Source: an uncultured Porphyromonadaceae bacterium (GTDB taxonomy: Bacteria > Bacteroidota > Bacteroidia > Bacteroidales > Muribaculaceae). From it: DNA of 64,000 nt. The stretch covers positions 1-64,000 of the forward strand of contig CAMCDS010000005.1 of NCBI GenBank assembly GCA_945873625.1. The letters are read 5' to 3'. Made by a program: the position numbers and the translations under genes. Below are positions 15,831-24,051 of the stretch, in pieces. How positions within the stretch are numbered: the stretch's first letter is position 1; every line of letters begins with the position of its first letter. The notes under the pieces are model-generated. The model saw only the letters and a program-made list of their open reading frames with translations, searched no databases and had not been told where the DNA came from.

Positions 15831-17852
15831 ATGTATAGCTTAGAAGAATTACACTCCCTCCCCGAATCCGACCTCTACGGCATCGCCGAGGGCCTTGGCA
15901 TGAAAAAACCCTCTTCTTTCCCCAGGGAAGAAGTAGAGTATTACGTACTTGACAACGAATCGAGCAATATAGCTAAGGACGAGGCCGCAAAGCTCGGCGA
16001 GCAGGGCGACCGTCCCCGCAAGCGCGGCCGCAAGTCGAACGCGCAGAAGGCGGCCGAAGCAGCCGCACGCGCTTCGCAGACCGGCGACGCACAGGCCGAC
16101 GCCGAAGCTCCCAAAAAACGCGGCCGCAAGTCGAACGCACAGAAGGCGGCCGAAGCAGCCGCACAGGCCAATGCCGAGGCTCAGGCCGAGATGCCAGCCG
16201 AGGTTGAGGCTTCAGACGCAAGCGAGGCCGAAGCGGCTCCCAAGCGCCGCGGACGCAAACCTAAGGCTGAAGCCACACCCGAACTTCCCTTTGAAAGTGA
16301 ACTCCCCCTCGAAGGGGAGGAGACGGCATCCGAAGCTCCCGAAGAGGCCAACCTCCCGATGGCTGTGGAGCAGCCCGAAGACAACGCCACACCCGAAGCG
16401 GGCGACGCCGGGGAGATGGGCGCTCAGGACGATTTCGCCGACTTCTTCCGCCCTGCCGGCCGACGTCAGCCTAAAGAGAAGCCCGGACTCGACTCTTTCT
16501 TTTCAAACGCACGCCGCAAGACGTTCACTCCGCGTTCGAAGCGCGAGATAGAGGAAGCGGCCGTGGCTGCGGCCACCGCCCCCATCACAATCGGCGAACC
16601 GACGGCCGACGGACAGTTTGTGGCACAGCCTCAGGCCAAGGGAAGCAAACACATGAGCAAGCGCGAGCGCATGCGTCAGCGCCAGCAGAAGCAGGCAGAG
16701 CGCGAGATGGCCCAGCGCCCCGTAACGCGTTTCGACTTTGACGGCATCCTTGTGGCCCAGGGCCTTCTCGAAATCATGCCCGAGGGCTACGGTTTCCTCC
16801 GTTCGAGCGACTACAACTATCTCGGAAGCCCCGACGACATCTATGTAACCCAGCAGCAGATAAAGCAATACGGACTCAAGACCGGCGACGTGGTGGAGGG
16901 CGGTATCCGTCCGCCGCGCGAGGGTGAAAAATACTTCCCGCTGTGCAGCATCACCTCCGTCAACGGTCTCGACCCGAAACTCATCCGCGACCGCGAGCCG
17001 TTCGAGCACCTCGTGCCCCTCTTCCCCGACGAGAAGTTCAACCTCGCCCGCAATGCCATGAGCATCTCAACCCGCGTGGTCGATATGTTCGCCCCCATCG
17101 GCAAGGGTCAGCGCGCGCTTATCGTGGCTCCCCCGAAGACCGGTAAGACCATCCTGCTCAAAGACATCGCCAACGCCATTGCCGAAAACCATCCCGACAC
17201 ATACATCATCATGCTCCTCATCGACGAACGTCCCGAGGAGGTTACCGACATGGCCCGAAGCGTCAACGCCGAAGTAATCGCATCCACGTTCGACGAGCCC
17301 GCCGAGCGCCACGTGAAGATCGCCGGACTTGTGCTCGAAAAGGCCAAGCGCCTCGTGGAGTGTGGCCACGACGTGGTGATAATGCTCGACTCCATCACGC
17401 GTCTCGCCCGCGCCTACAACACCGTCTCGCCCGCCTCGGGCAAGATTCTTTCGGGCGGTGTCGACGCCAACGCCCTCCAGCGTCCCAAACGCTTCTTCGG
17501 CGCGGCGCGCAACATCGAGAACGGCGGATCGCTCACCATCATAGCCACGGCCCTCACCGAGACCTCGTCGAAGATGGACGAGGTGATCTTCGAGGAGTTC
17601 AAGGGCACGGGCAACATGGAGCTCCAGCTCGACCGCAAGCTCTCCAACAAGCGTATCTTCCCGGCTGTCGACATCATCGCCTCGTCGACCCGTCGCGACG
17701 ACCTGCTCCTTCCGCAGGAGACGCTCAACCGCATGTGGATACTTCGCAACTATCTGGCCGACATGAATTCGCTCGAGGCCATGGAGTTCATGAAGAAACG
17801 CATGGAGATGACGCGCAACAACGAGGAGCTTCTCCTCACCATGGACAAATAA
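15831..17852 (+). CDS. rho: Transcription termination factor Rho with long disordered insertion
   Basis: This 673-residue hexameric RNA helicase is much longer than E. coli Rho (419). Residues about 1-50 look like a Rho N-terminal domain. Residues about 55-290 are low-complexity, Ala/Glu/Lys/Pro-rich and probably disordered. The RNA-binding domain starts near [14 protein letters not shown] (about residue 298) and includes [19 protein letters not shown]. The ATPase core has Walker A APPKTGKT (about 432-439), Walker [17 protein letters not shown] (about 515-530), and the R-loop region [20 protein letters not shown]. The insertion contains three basic RGRK motifs and a duplicated unit. In Bacteroides a disordered Rho region is known to drive phase separation; this insertion may act likewise. 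Confidence 0.96.
   Translation: MYSLEELHSLPESDLYGIAEGLGMKKPSSFPREEVEYYVLDNESSNIAKDEAAKLGEQGDRPRKRGRKSNAQKAAEAAARASQTGDAQADAEAPKKRGRKSNAQKAAEAAAQANAEAQAEMPAEVEASDASEAEAAPKRRGRKPKAEATPELPFESELPLEGEETASEAPEEANLPMAVEQPEDNATPEAGDAGEMGAQDDFADFFRPAGRRQPKEKPGLDSFFSNARRKTFTPRSKREIEEAAVAAATAPITIGEPTADGQFVAQPQAKGSKHMSKRERMRQRQQKQAEREMAQRPVTRFDFDGILVAQGLLEIMPEGYGFLRSSDYNYLGSPDDIYVTQQQIKQYGLKTGDVVEGGIRPPREGEKYFPLCSITSVNGLDPKLIRDREPFEHLVPLFPDEKFNLARNAMSISTRVVDMFAPIGKGQRALIVAPPKTGKTILLKDIANAIAENHPDTYIIMLLIDERPEEVTDMARSVNAEVIASTFDEPAERHVKIAGLVLEKAKRLVECGHDVVIMLDSITRLARAYNTVSPASGKILSGGVDANALQRPKRFFGAARNIENGGSLTIIATALTETSSKMDEVIFEEFKGTGNMELQLDRKLSNKRIFPAVDIIASSTRRDDLLLPQETLNRMWILRNYLADMNSLEAMEFMKKRMEMTRNNEELLLTMDK
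16023..16164 (+). repeat. 46-bp direct repeat inside rho (32-residue unit)
   Basis: Positions 16023-16068 and 16119-16164 are identical except for one base. The period is 96 bp, so the reading frame is kept and the protein carries two copies of [16 protein letters not shown] third, diverged unit ([10 protein letters not shown]) follows at about 16245-16275. Confidence 0.9.
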
Positions 17853-17873
17853 AATACCGCCTGTTTAGAGGAT

Positions 17874-18374
17874 ATGGGAAAGACATCGTCGCAGAAGACC
17901 AACGCCGCCCGTCTGCTCGACCGCGCCGGCATCGCCTACGAGCTGGTGCCCTATACGGTCGACGAGACGAACCTTGCCGCCGACCATGTGGCTGCCGAAC
18001 TTGACGAACCTATCGAACAGGTGTTCAAGACCCTCGTGCTGCATGGCGACCGCTCGGGTCATTTCGTGTGCATCGTGGCCGGCAACCGTGAGGTAGACCT
18101 CAAGAAGGCGGCCAAGGCAAGCGGCAACAAGAAGGCCGACCTCATCCCGATGAAGGAGCTGCTGCCGCTGACGGGCTACATCCGCGGCGGATGTACCGCG
18201 CTCGGGATGAAGAAGAAATTTCCAACATTCATCTCGGAAGAGGCTCTCGGTTTCGATTTCATCTATGTCTCGGCCGGACAGCGGGGCCTTCAGCTCAAGG
18301 TGGATCCGGCCGACTGGGTGAAGGCCACCGACGCCGTGGCGGCCGACATAAGCACTAATCCCGAAGACGCATGA
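17874..18374 (+). CDS. ybaK: Cys-tRNA(Pro)/Cys-tRNA(Cys) deacylase YbaK-like
   Basis: This 166-residue YbaK/EbsC family protein hydrolyses mischarged Cys-tRNA(Pro) in trans. Family sequences seen: TLVLHGDRSGHFVCIVAGNREVDLKKAAK, split by the conserved Lys in LKK; the GYIRGGCTALGMKK loop; and a C-terminal VSAGQRGLQLKVDPADW. The G-G-x-x-P/A-x-G region matches the substrate pocket loop of YbaK proteins. It lies 21 bp after rho and overlaps aroC by 4 bp (ATGA), so it opens a tightly packed chain ybaK-aroC-radical SAM gene. Confidence 0.9.
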   Translation: MGKTSSQKTNAARLLDRAGIAYELVPYTVDETNLAADHVAAELDEPIEQVFKTLVLHGDRSGHFVCIVAGNREVDLKKAAKASGNKKADLIPMKELLPLTGYIRGGCTALGMKKKFPTFISEEALGFDFIYVSAGQRGLQLKVDPADWVKATDAVAADISTNPEDA

Positions 18375-19408
18375 ACAGCTTCGGCAATCTGCTGCGCCTC
18401 ACCACCTTCGGCGAGAGCCACGGCCCGGCCATGGGGGGAATCCTCGACGGAATGCCGTCGAGGGTGCCTTTCGACGCCGAAGCCGTGCAGCAAGCCCTGT
18501 GCCGCCGCCGTCCCGGCAGCGGTGCGGGTCGCAGCGCGCGCAAGGAGACCGACATCATCCGTATCCTATCGGGCGTCTCGCCCGAAGGCCTCACGCTCGG
18601 CACTCCCATCGGGTTCATGATTCCCAACGTCGACGCGCGGCCGGGCGACTACTCCCGGTTGCTGCGTCCCAACCATGCCGACTATACCTACGAGATGAAA
18701 TACGGCATACGGGCCGTGGCCGGCGGCGGACGCGCCAGTGCGCGCGAGACCGCTTCGTGGGTGGCCGCCGGCGCCATGGCCTCTATGCTGACCCGTCCCG
18801 AAGGTATCACTATCCGTGCGGCCGTCAGCGGGGTAGGGGAATGGGAGTCGGCCGAGCCTTACTCGCTACTTCCGCTGCCCGCAGAGGCTATGGAGATAGT
18901 GGAGAAGGCCGGAGCCGCCGGCGACAGTGTCGGCGGACTGGTGAGCTGCGTGGTCAGCGGTGTGCCGGCCGGACTCGGCGAGCCGGTGTTCGACAAACTC
19001 CATTCACGCCTTGCCGCCGCCATGATGAGCATAAACGCCGCCAAATGCTTCGAATACGGACTCGGACGCAAGGCGGCCCGAAGCTATGGCTCAGAGACAG
19101 CCGACCCTTTCGTGCTTCCGCCCGGAGCATCTTGCCCGGAGCCGGCCGGCGATTTCAGCGGCGGCATACAGGGAGGAATCTCCAACGGACGCGACATCCG
19201 TTTCACCGTGGCCTTCAAGCCTACGCCGACACTGATGCGCGATGTGGAGAGCTTCGACATCGAAGGTAACCGGGGCGTGATACCGGCCCGCGGACGCCAC
19301 GACGTATGCGTGGCGCTCAGGGCTCCGGCCGTGGTGGAGGCAATGGCCGCCCTTGTGGTGGCCGACGCCCTTCTGGCGTCACGTCTGCCACTAAAGTCAA
19401 GAGTATGA
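18371..19408 (+). CDS. aroC: Chorismate synthase
   Basis: This 345-residue last enzyme of the shikimate pathway makes chorismate from EPSP using reduced FMN. It begins MNSFGNLLRLTTFGESHGPA, the standard N-terminus, with signature 1 (GESHG). It continues with RRRPGSGAGRSARKETD, the second signature around YEMKYGIRAVAGGGRASARET, and the third around GRHDVCVALRAPAVVEAM (R-H-D). FMN and EPSP contact residues (His in ESHG, Arg-rich loop) are present. It is a little shorter than the usual 355-365 residues, with a short C-terminus. It shares 4-bp overlaps with both neighbours, so translation is probably coupled. Confidence 0.96.
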   Translation: MNSFGNLLRLTTFGESHGPAMGGILDGMPSRVPFDAEAVQQALCRRRPGSGAGRSARKETDIIRILSGVSPEGLTLGTPIGFMIPNVDARPGDYSRLLRPNHADYTYEMKYGIRAVAGGGRASARETASWVAAGAMASMLTRPEGITIRAAVSGVGEWESAEPYSLLPLPAEAMEIVEKAGAAGDSVGGLVSCVVSGVPAGLGEPVFDKLHSRLAAAMMSINAAKCFEYGLGRKAARSYGSETADPFVLPPGASCPEPAGDFSGGIQGGISNGRDIRFTVAFKPTPTLMRDVESFDIEGNRGVIPARGRHDVCVALRAPAVVEAMAALVVADALLASRLPLKSRV

Positions 19409-20301
19409 ATCCCTGGTACACCGACTATTCAGAATATCTGTCGCGGATATTCCCGGGCGTCAAGGTGCAGAAAATATCGGTCGATGCCGGCCGCAGCTGC
19501 CCCAACCGCGACGGCACCATCGGTACCGGCGGATGCTCATATTGCGACAACCGCACGTTCACGCCCGGGTATTGCCGGCCGTCGCTCCCCGTGGCCGAAC
19601 AGCTTGCCTTGGGCAAGGCTTTTTTCAGCCGCAAATATCCGCTGATGAAGTATCTGGCCTACTTCCAGTCATACACCTTCACCCACCGTGCCTCCGCTTC
19701 CGAGATGAAGCGTATGCTTGCCGAAGCCGCCGCCACCGACGGCGTGGTCGGCCTGGTGATAGGCACCCGTCCCGACTGCTTCGACGCTTCTGTGGCCTCG
19801 CTCCTCGGGAAGACCGCCGGGAGTATGCCGCTATTCGTGGAGTTCGGAGCCGAGAGCAGTTTCGACGCCACGCTTAGGCGCGTGAACCGCGGACATACAT
19901 GGCGCGACACAGTCTCGGCCGTGGCCCTTGCCGCCGATGCCGGACTGCACTGCGGCCTGCACCTCATCGCCGGTCTTCCGGGCGAGACGCTTGGCGACGC
20001 CCTCACCACCGTAGACCGTGCCGCCTCGCTCCCGATTGAGTCGGTGAAGCTGCATCAGCTCCAGATTATCAAGGGCACGCCCCTATGGCGCGAATGGAAG
20101 GAGGGCACGGCCGATATCCGCATTCCGGAGCTTGATGAATATCTCGCCTTCTGTGCCGAGGCCGTAAGGATTGTAGACCGTCGCGTGGCCATCGAGCGTT
20201 TCGTGTCGCAGGCCCCGGCCGGGATGCTCGAAGCCCCGAAATGGGGACTTAAGAACCATGAGTTCACTGCCAGGCTTCATCGCCTGCTCAGCGAAAAGTA
20301 A
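19405..20301 (+). CDS. TIGR01212-type radical SAM protein (YhcC-like)
   Basis: This 298-residue radical SAM enzyme of the YhcC/TIGR01212 family has an unsettled reaction. The start MNPWYTDYSEYL is chosen because it overlaps the aroC stop by 4 bp and matches the family opening; the open frame extends upstream but inside aroC. The cluster motif is C-x9-C-x2-C (CPNRDGTIGTGGCSYCDN), the longer spacing being characteristic of this family. QSYTFTHRASASEMK, GTRPDCFD, FGAESSFDATLRRVNRGH and HLIAGLPGET follow the usual order of SAM-binding segments. The C-terminal AIERFVSQAPAGMLEAPKWG is also family-typical. Confidence 0.92.
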   Translation: MNPWYTDYSEYLSRIFPGVKVQKISVDAGRSCPNRDGTIGTGGCSYCDNRTFTPGYCRPSLPVAEQLALGKAFFSRKYPLMKYLAYFQSYTFTHRASASEMKRMLAEAAATDGVVGLVIGTRPDCFDASVASLLGKTAGSMPLFVEFGAESSFDATLRRVNRGHTWRDTVSAVALAADAGLHCGLHLIAGLPGETLGDALTTVDRAASLPIESVKLHQLQIIKGTPLWREWKEGTADIRIPELDEYLAFCAEAVRIVDRRVAIERFVSQAPAGMLEAPKWGLKNHEFTARLHRLLSEK

Positions 20302-20344
20302 TATAATCACTTTGAAAGACGTTATAGAGTAAAGCAACAAAGAT

Positions 20345-21448
20345 ATGAAGAAACTTGCAATTAGCGCAGCCGCGCTCCTCGCCATCGCCCCTTATGCCGC
20401 GGCCGACATCGTGGTCAACCTCCCTGAGAGTGTCCCCGGTTCGACGGTGATAGTCGAAAGCACCTCTGTAGAGAAAATGGCCAACGCCCGCAGCCGCGCC
20501 GACCTCGGCCTCGTCAGCGACACGGTGGCCATAGTGAAGGGGAAACCCCTCACAGTGAAGGTGCCCGCTGACGCCGACACCCGTTTCAAACTCACGTTCA
20601 GCCCCGAAAACACCCTCGACCTCTATACCAGTCCGGGCGAGCAGATCACGCTCGACATCACGGCCTTCTCCCCCGTGCGCTACACGGTGAAGGGTTCGCC
20701 GCTGATGGAGGGTATATGGCAGATCGACGAGGCCGTGCGCCCCATCGAGCAGGCTGCCTCCGAGATACGCGACGGCAAGCGCCCGCAGAGCGAGATGCAG
20801 GGTCTTTTCGAGCAGTACACCAAGGTGCTCACCGATTTCATCGAGAAGAACCCCTCGTCGCCGGCTGCCGTCTATGCCATGCTCAGCCTCCAGCCCGAAG
20901 ACTTCGTGAAGTATGACTCCATCGTGGCTCCCAATGCCGCCAGGAGCGCCCTCAACCCGATGCTCGTCAAGACCCGCGAACGCGTCAACGCCCAGATAGA
21001 GGCCGACCGCAAGCGTGCCGAGATGGAGCAGAACCACGTGCAGGCTCCCGCCTTCACTCTCGAGAACCTCGAAGGAAAGAACGTAAGCCTCAGCGATTTC
21101 AAGGGTAAGTGGCTCATTCTCGACTTCTGGGGCTCATGGTGCGGATGGTGCATCAAGGGCTTCCCGCAGCTCAAGGAGGCCTATGCCAGATACAAACCCG
21201 AGCTTGAGGTGATCGGCATCGACTGTCAGGAGCCCAAAGACCGCTGGAAAGCCGGCGTCGAGAAGCATCAGCTCCCCTGGGTGCACGTATATCTGCCTCA
21301 GGAGCAGGCTCAGGAACTCCTCTCGGCCTACGGCGTGCAGGGTTTCCCCACTAAGGTGATTGTCAATCCCGAAGGAAAGATCATGAACATCACGTCGGGC
21401 GAGGATCCCGAGTTCTACAATATCCTCGCAAAACTGATGGGCAAATAA
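20345..21448 (+). CDS. Secreted TlpA/DUF4369-type thioredoxin-like protein
   Basis: This 367-residue exported thiol-disulfide protein has a signal peptide (LAISAAALLAIAPYAAA, cleavage about residue 21). A beta-rich N-terminal domain resembling DUF4369 (about 22-120) and a helical linker (about 125-225) follow. The C-terminal thioredoxin domain has the active site WGSWCGWCIKGFP (CGWC, about residues 263-266), a cis-Pro region GVQGFPTKVIV, and ends in LAKLMGK. This arrangement is common in Bacteroidetes and is thought to reduce or repair periplasmic disulfides. It is a single gene ended by a hairpin at 21473-21515. Confidence 0.9.
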   Translation: MKKLAISAAALLAIAPYAAADIVVNLPESVPGSTVIVESTSVEKMANARSRADLGLVSDTVAIVKGKPLTVKVPADADTRFKLTFSPENTLDLYTSPGEQITLDITAFSPVRYTVKGSPLMEGIWQIDEAVRPIEQAASEIRDGKRPQSEMQGLFEQYTKVLTDFIEKNPSSPAAVYAMLSLQPEDFVKYDSIVAPNAARSALNPMLVKTRERVNAQIEADRKRAEMEQNHVQAPAFTLENLEGKNVSLSDFKGKWLILDFWGSWCGWCIKGFPQLKEAYARYKPELEVIGIDCQEPKDRWKAGVEKHQLPWVHVYLPQEQAQELLSAYGVQGFPTKVIVNPEGKIMNITSGEDPEFYNILAKLMGK

Positions 21449-21472
21449 GATCATATCCAAATCCACGACATA

Positions 21473-21515
21473 AAAAAACGGCCGCGCCCCTCTTCGGAGA
21501 GCGCAGCCGTTTTTA
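21473..21515 (+). terminator. Rho-independent terminator
   Basis: AAAAACGGC and GCGC pair with GCGC and GCCGTTTTT across small mismatches with a CTTCGGAG apex; A-run before and T-run after. It can act on both strands but only the plus-strand thioredoxin gene ends here. Confidence 0.85.
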
Positions 21516-21524
21516 TGTCAGGGA

Positions 21525-21556
21525 TTTGCCACTTAGTCGGAATTTAACTAATTTTG
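21525..21556 (+). promoter_or_regulatory. Promoter for ettA
   Basis: TTTG (21525-21528), 20-bp spacer, TAATTTTG (21549-21556): full consensus. Leader about 23 nt. Confidence 0.85.
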
Positions 21557-21585
21557 CACTCAAATAACTACGAACACACATTTAT

Positions 21586-23271
21586 ATGGCAGACGATAAG
21601 AAAATCATATTCTCGATGGTCGGAGTCAGCAAAGTGATTCCTCCCCAGCGTCAGATTCTCAAAAACATCTACCTCTCATTCTTCTATGGTGCCAAGATAG
21701 GCATCATCGGCCTCAATGGCTCCGGTAAGTCTACGCTCATGAAGATCATCGCCGGCATCGACAAGGAGTATCAGGGCAACGTGGTCTTCTCGCCCGGCTA
21801 CTCGGTGGGCTACCTCGAGCAGGACCCGAAGCTCGACCCCGACAAGACGGTGGTGGAGGTGGTGCGCGAAGGCGTGCAGCCCGTGATGGACCTCCTCAAG
21901 GAATACGATGAGGTCAACAACGCCTTCGGCGATCCCGACGTGCTTGAGAACCCCGACAAGATGGAGGCCCTCATCAACCGTCAGGCCGAGCTTCAGGACA
22001 AGCTCGACGCCTCCGACGCCTGGAACATCGACAATAAGCTCGAACGTGCCATGGACGCCCTGCGCTGTCCCCCCGACGACCAGAAAATATCCACCCTCTC
22101 CGGAGGCGAGCGCCGCCGCGTGGCCCTCTGCCGCCTCCTCCTTCAGCAGCCCGACGTGCTTCTTCTCGACGAGCCTACCAACCACCTCGACGCCGAATCG
22201 ATCGACTGGCTCGAGCAGCACCTGCAGCAGTATCCCGGCACGGTAATCGCCGTTACCCACGACCGCTACTTCCTCGACCACGTGGCCGGATGGATTCTCG
22301 AACTCGACCGCGGCGAGGGTATACCCTGGAAGGGCAACTATTCGTCGTGGCTCGACCAGAAGACCAAGCGCATGGCTCAGGAAGAGAAGCAGGCCTCGAA
22401 GCGCCGCAAGACTCTTGAGCGCGAGCTCGAATGGGTGCGCATGGCTCCCAAAGCCCGTCAGGCAAAGGGAAAGGCACGTCTCGCAAGCTACGACCGTCTG
22501 CTCAACGAAGACCAGAAGCAGCGCGAGGAGAAGCTCGAGATCTTCATCCCCAACGGTCCCCGTCTGGGCAACAAGGTGATCGAGGCGCAGCACCTCGCCA
22601 AGGCCTACGGCGACAAAGCCCTCTTCACCGACCTCAACTTCATGCTTCCCCCCAACGGCATAGTGGGCGTGATCGGCCCCAACGGCGCCGGCAAGACCAC
22701 CCTCTTCAAGCTCATCATGGGTCTTGAGAAGCAAGACCGCGGCGACTTCGAGGTAGGCGAGACCGTGAAGATCGCATACGTCGACCAGACCCACAAAGAC
22801 CTTTCGCCCGAGAAGACCGTCTACGAGGTTATCTCGCAGGGAGTAGAGTCGTTCCGCATGGGCGGACGCGACATGAACGCCCGCGCCTACCTCTCGAAGT
22901 TCAACTTCACCGGGGCCGACCAGGAGAAGAAGATCGGAGTGCTCTCGGGCGGCGAACGCAACCGCCTCCACCTCGCCATGGCACTCAAGGAGGAGGGCAA
23001 CGTGCTGCTGCTCGACGAACCGACCAACGATATCGACGTCAATACGCTCCGAGCCCTTGAAGAGGGTCTGGAGAACTTTGCCGGATGTGCGGTTGTAGTA
23101 AGCCACGACCGCTGGTTCCTCGACCGTATCGCCACCCATATACTCGCTTTTGAGGGCGACAGCAAGGTAACCTACTTCGAGGGTTCCTATTCCGACTACG
23201 AGGAGTATCGCAAGAAGCGCGACGGCAACGACGCTCCCCACCGCATCCGCTACCGCAAGCTCACCGACTGA
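21586..23271 (+). CDS. ettA: Energy-dependent translational throttle protein EttA
   Basis: This 561-residue ABC-F protein binds the ribosomal E site and gates entry into elongation according to ATP level. Two ABC cassettes are seen: Walker A GLNGSGKST (about 43-51), signature LSGGERRRV and Walker B LLLDEPTNHLD in the first; GPNGAGKTT (about 365-373), LSGGERNRL and LLLDEPTNDID in the second. The arm and P-site tRNA-interaction motif region lies between them (KQASKRRKTLERELEWVRM). EttA is distinguished from other ABC-F by the DEPTNDID variant and the KGKARLASYDRL segment. It is not an antibiotic resistance type. It is a single gene with its own promoter and terminator. Confidence 0.95.
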   Translation: MADDKKIIFSMVGVSKVIPPQRQILKNIYLSFFYGAKIGIIGLNGSGKSTLMKIIAGIDKEYQGNVVFSPGYSVGYLEQDPKLDPDKTVVEVVREGVQPVMDLLKEYDEVNNAFGDPDVLENPDKMEALINRQAELQDKLDASDAWNIDNKLERAMDALRCPPDDQKISTLSGGERRRVALCRLLLQQPDVLLLDEPTNHLDAESIDWLEQHLQQYPGTVIAVTHDRYFLDHVAGWILELDRGEGIPWKGNYSSWLDQKTKRMAQEEKQASKRRKTLERELEWVRMAPKARQAKGKARLASYDRLLNEDQKQREEKLEIFIPNGPRLGNKVIEAQHLAKAYGDKALFTDLNFMLPPNGIVGVIGPNGAGKTTLFKLIMGLEKQDRGDFEVGETVKIAYVDQTHKDLSPEKTVYEVISQGVESFRMGGRDMNARAYLSKFNFTGADQEKKIGVLSGGERNRLHLAMALKEEGNVLLLDEPTNDIDVNTLRALEEGLENFAGCAVVVSHDRWFLDRIATHILAFEGDSKVTYFEGSYSDYEEYRKKRDGNDAPHRIRYRKLTD

Positions 23272-23295
23272 CACCCCTGAAGCACAATCCATTCA

Positions 23296-23327
23296 CCCCA
23301 TGCTTCCGCCCGGAAGCATGGGGTTCT
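23296..23327 (+). terminator. Terminator after ettA
   Basis: CCCCATGCTTCC (23296-23307), loop GCCC, GGAAGCATGGGG (23312-23323), then TTCTTAT. A 12-bp perfect stem 24 bp past the stop. Confidence 0.85.
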
Positions 23328-23351
23328 TATACCGGACCTACTTATGCGGCA

Positions 23352-23700
23352 GGGTTAACCTCCGGAGGAGGTTGCCTTCGGTCGCCAGACGTCCGCGCTT
23401 GCTTGCGGCGTGGGATAACCCCCGGAGGGGGTTGCCTTTTCTTTAGCCCCATGTTAACGAACGAAGTGAGGTACATGGGGACACACCCCTCCCTCCCGTG
23501 CACAACAACCCCCGGAGGGCGGTTGCCTCTGTCCGCAAAACAGCCGCCTTCGTCCGCCTTTGTCCGCCGGACGTCCGCTCAGCGAGTAGATGCAACCACC
23601 CTCCGGGGGGTGTTGTCGTAGGGCCGGGGTTATCCCCGCGTAGGCTCGCGGAGCTCGCCAACACGGGGTTATCGAAGATGGAACCTCCTCCGGAGGTTCT
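23352..23700. repeat. Cluster of short GC-rich palindromes (CCTCCGGAGG family)
   Basis: At least five copies of a palindromic core occur: near 23357-23373, AACCCCCGGAGGGGGTT at 23417-23433, a near copy at 23507-23524, an inverted-orientation copy at 23594-23615 and AACCTCCTCCGGAGGTT at 23682-23698. Most are followed or preceded by GTTGCC or its complement. Between them, CCCCATGT (23447-23454) and ACATGGGG (23473-23480) form a hairpin, and GTCCGC repeats several times (23530-23578). No gene is visible. Spacing is irregular, so this is not a CRISPR array. It resembles REP-like intergenic repeats. Confidence 0.75.
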
Positions 23701-23829
23701 CGTGCCGATGCCATGATTATGCGGCTTCTGCATGGCGTTTGCGGCGGGGCGGAGCCTCGCGCGGATGCTATGGTGTATCAAAAAACTATCTACGTCTCGC
23801 GTTGATGTGGAACTTTTGTGGGCCGGGGG
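23701..23829. other. Remainder of the ettA-aspS gap
   Basis: The gap between ettA and aspS is 780 bp. Outside the terminator, the palindrome cluster and the aspS promoter I see nothing coding in it. Confidence 0.5.
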
Positions 23830-23860
23830 TTGCGCGGGCCGGAAAAAAGTATTAATTTTG
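23830..23860 (+). promoter_or_regulatory. Promoter for aspS
   Basis: TTG (23830-23832), 20-bp spacer, TAATTTTG (23853-23860). The predicted start near 23867 leaves a leader of about 185 nt before aspS. Confidence 0.75.
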
Positions 23861-24051
23861 CAGTGCTAAATAAACTCTGTCTGTAAACAACGCGGCGGCT
23901 TCTGTCGACTTTATCCGGAAAAAGCTGCGTGGGAGCGGATGGAGTTGTTGTGCATTATTATAATCTTTGATTAGCCCAGATTGTCGGGTGCCGGGTGTCG
24001 GTGTTTATGACTTCCGGTGCTGACGTGGGACAATAAATATTTGTCAATCAG

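Noticed and set aside
23352..23700. Possible CRISPR array
   Set aside because: Repeats are short palindromes with irregular spacing and mixed orientation; there are no constant-length spacers and no cas genes.
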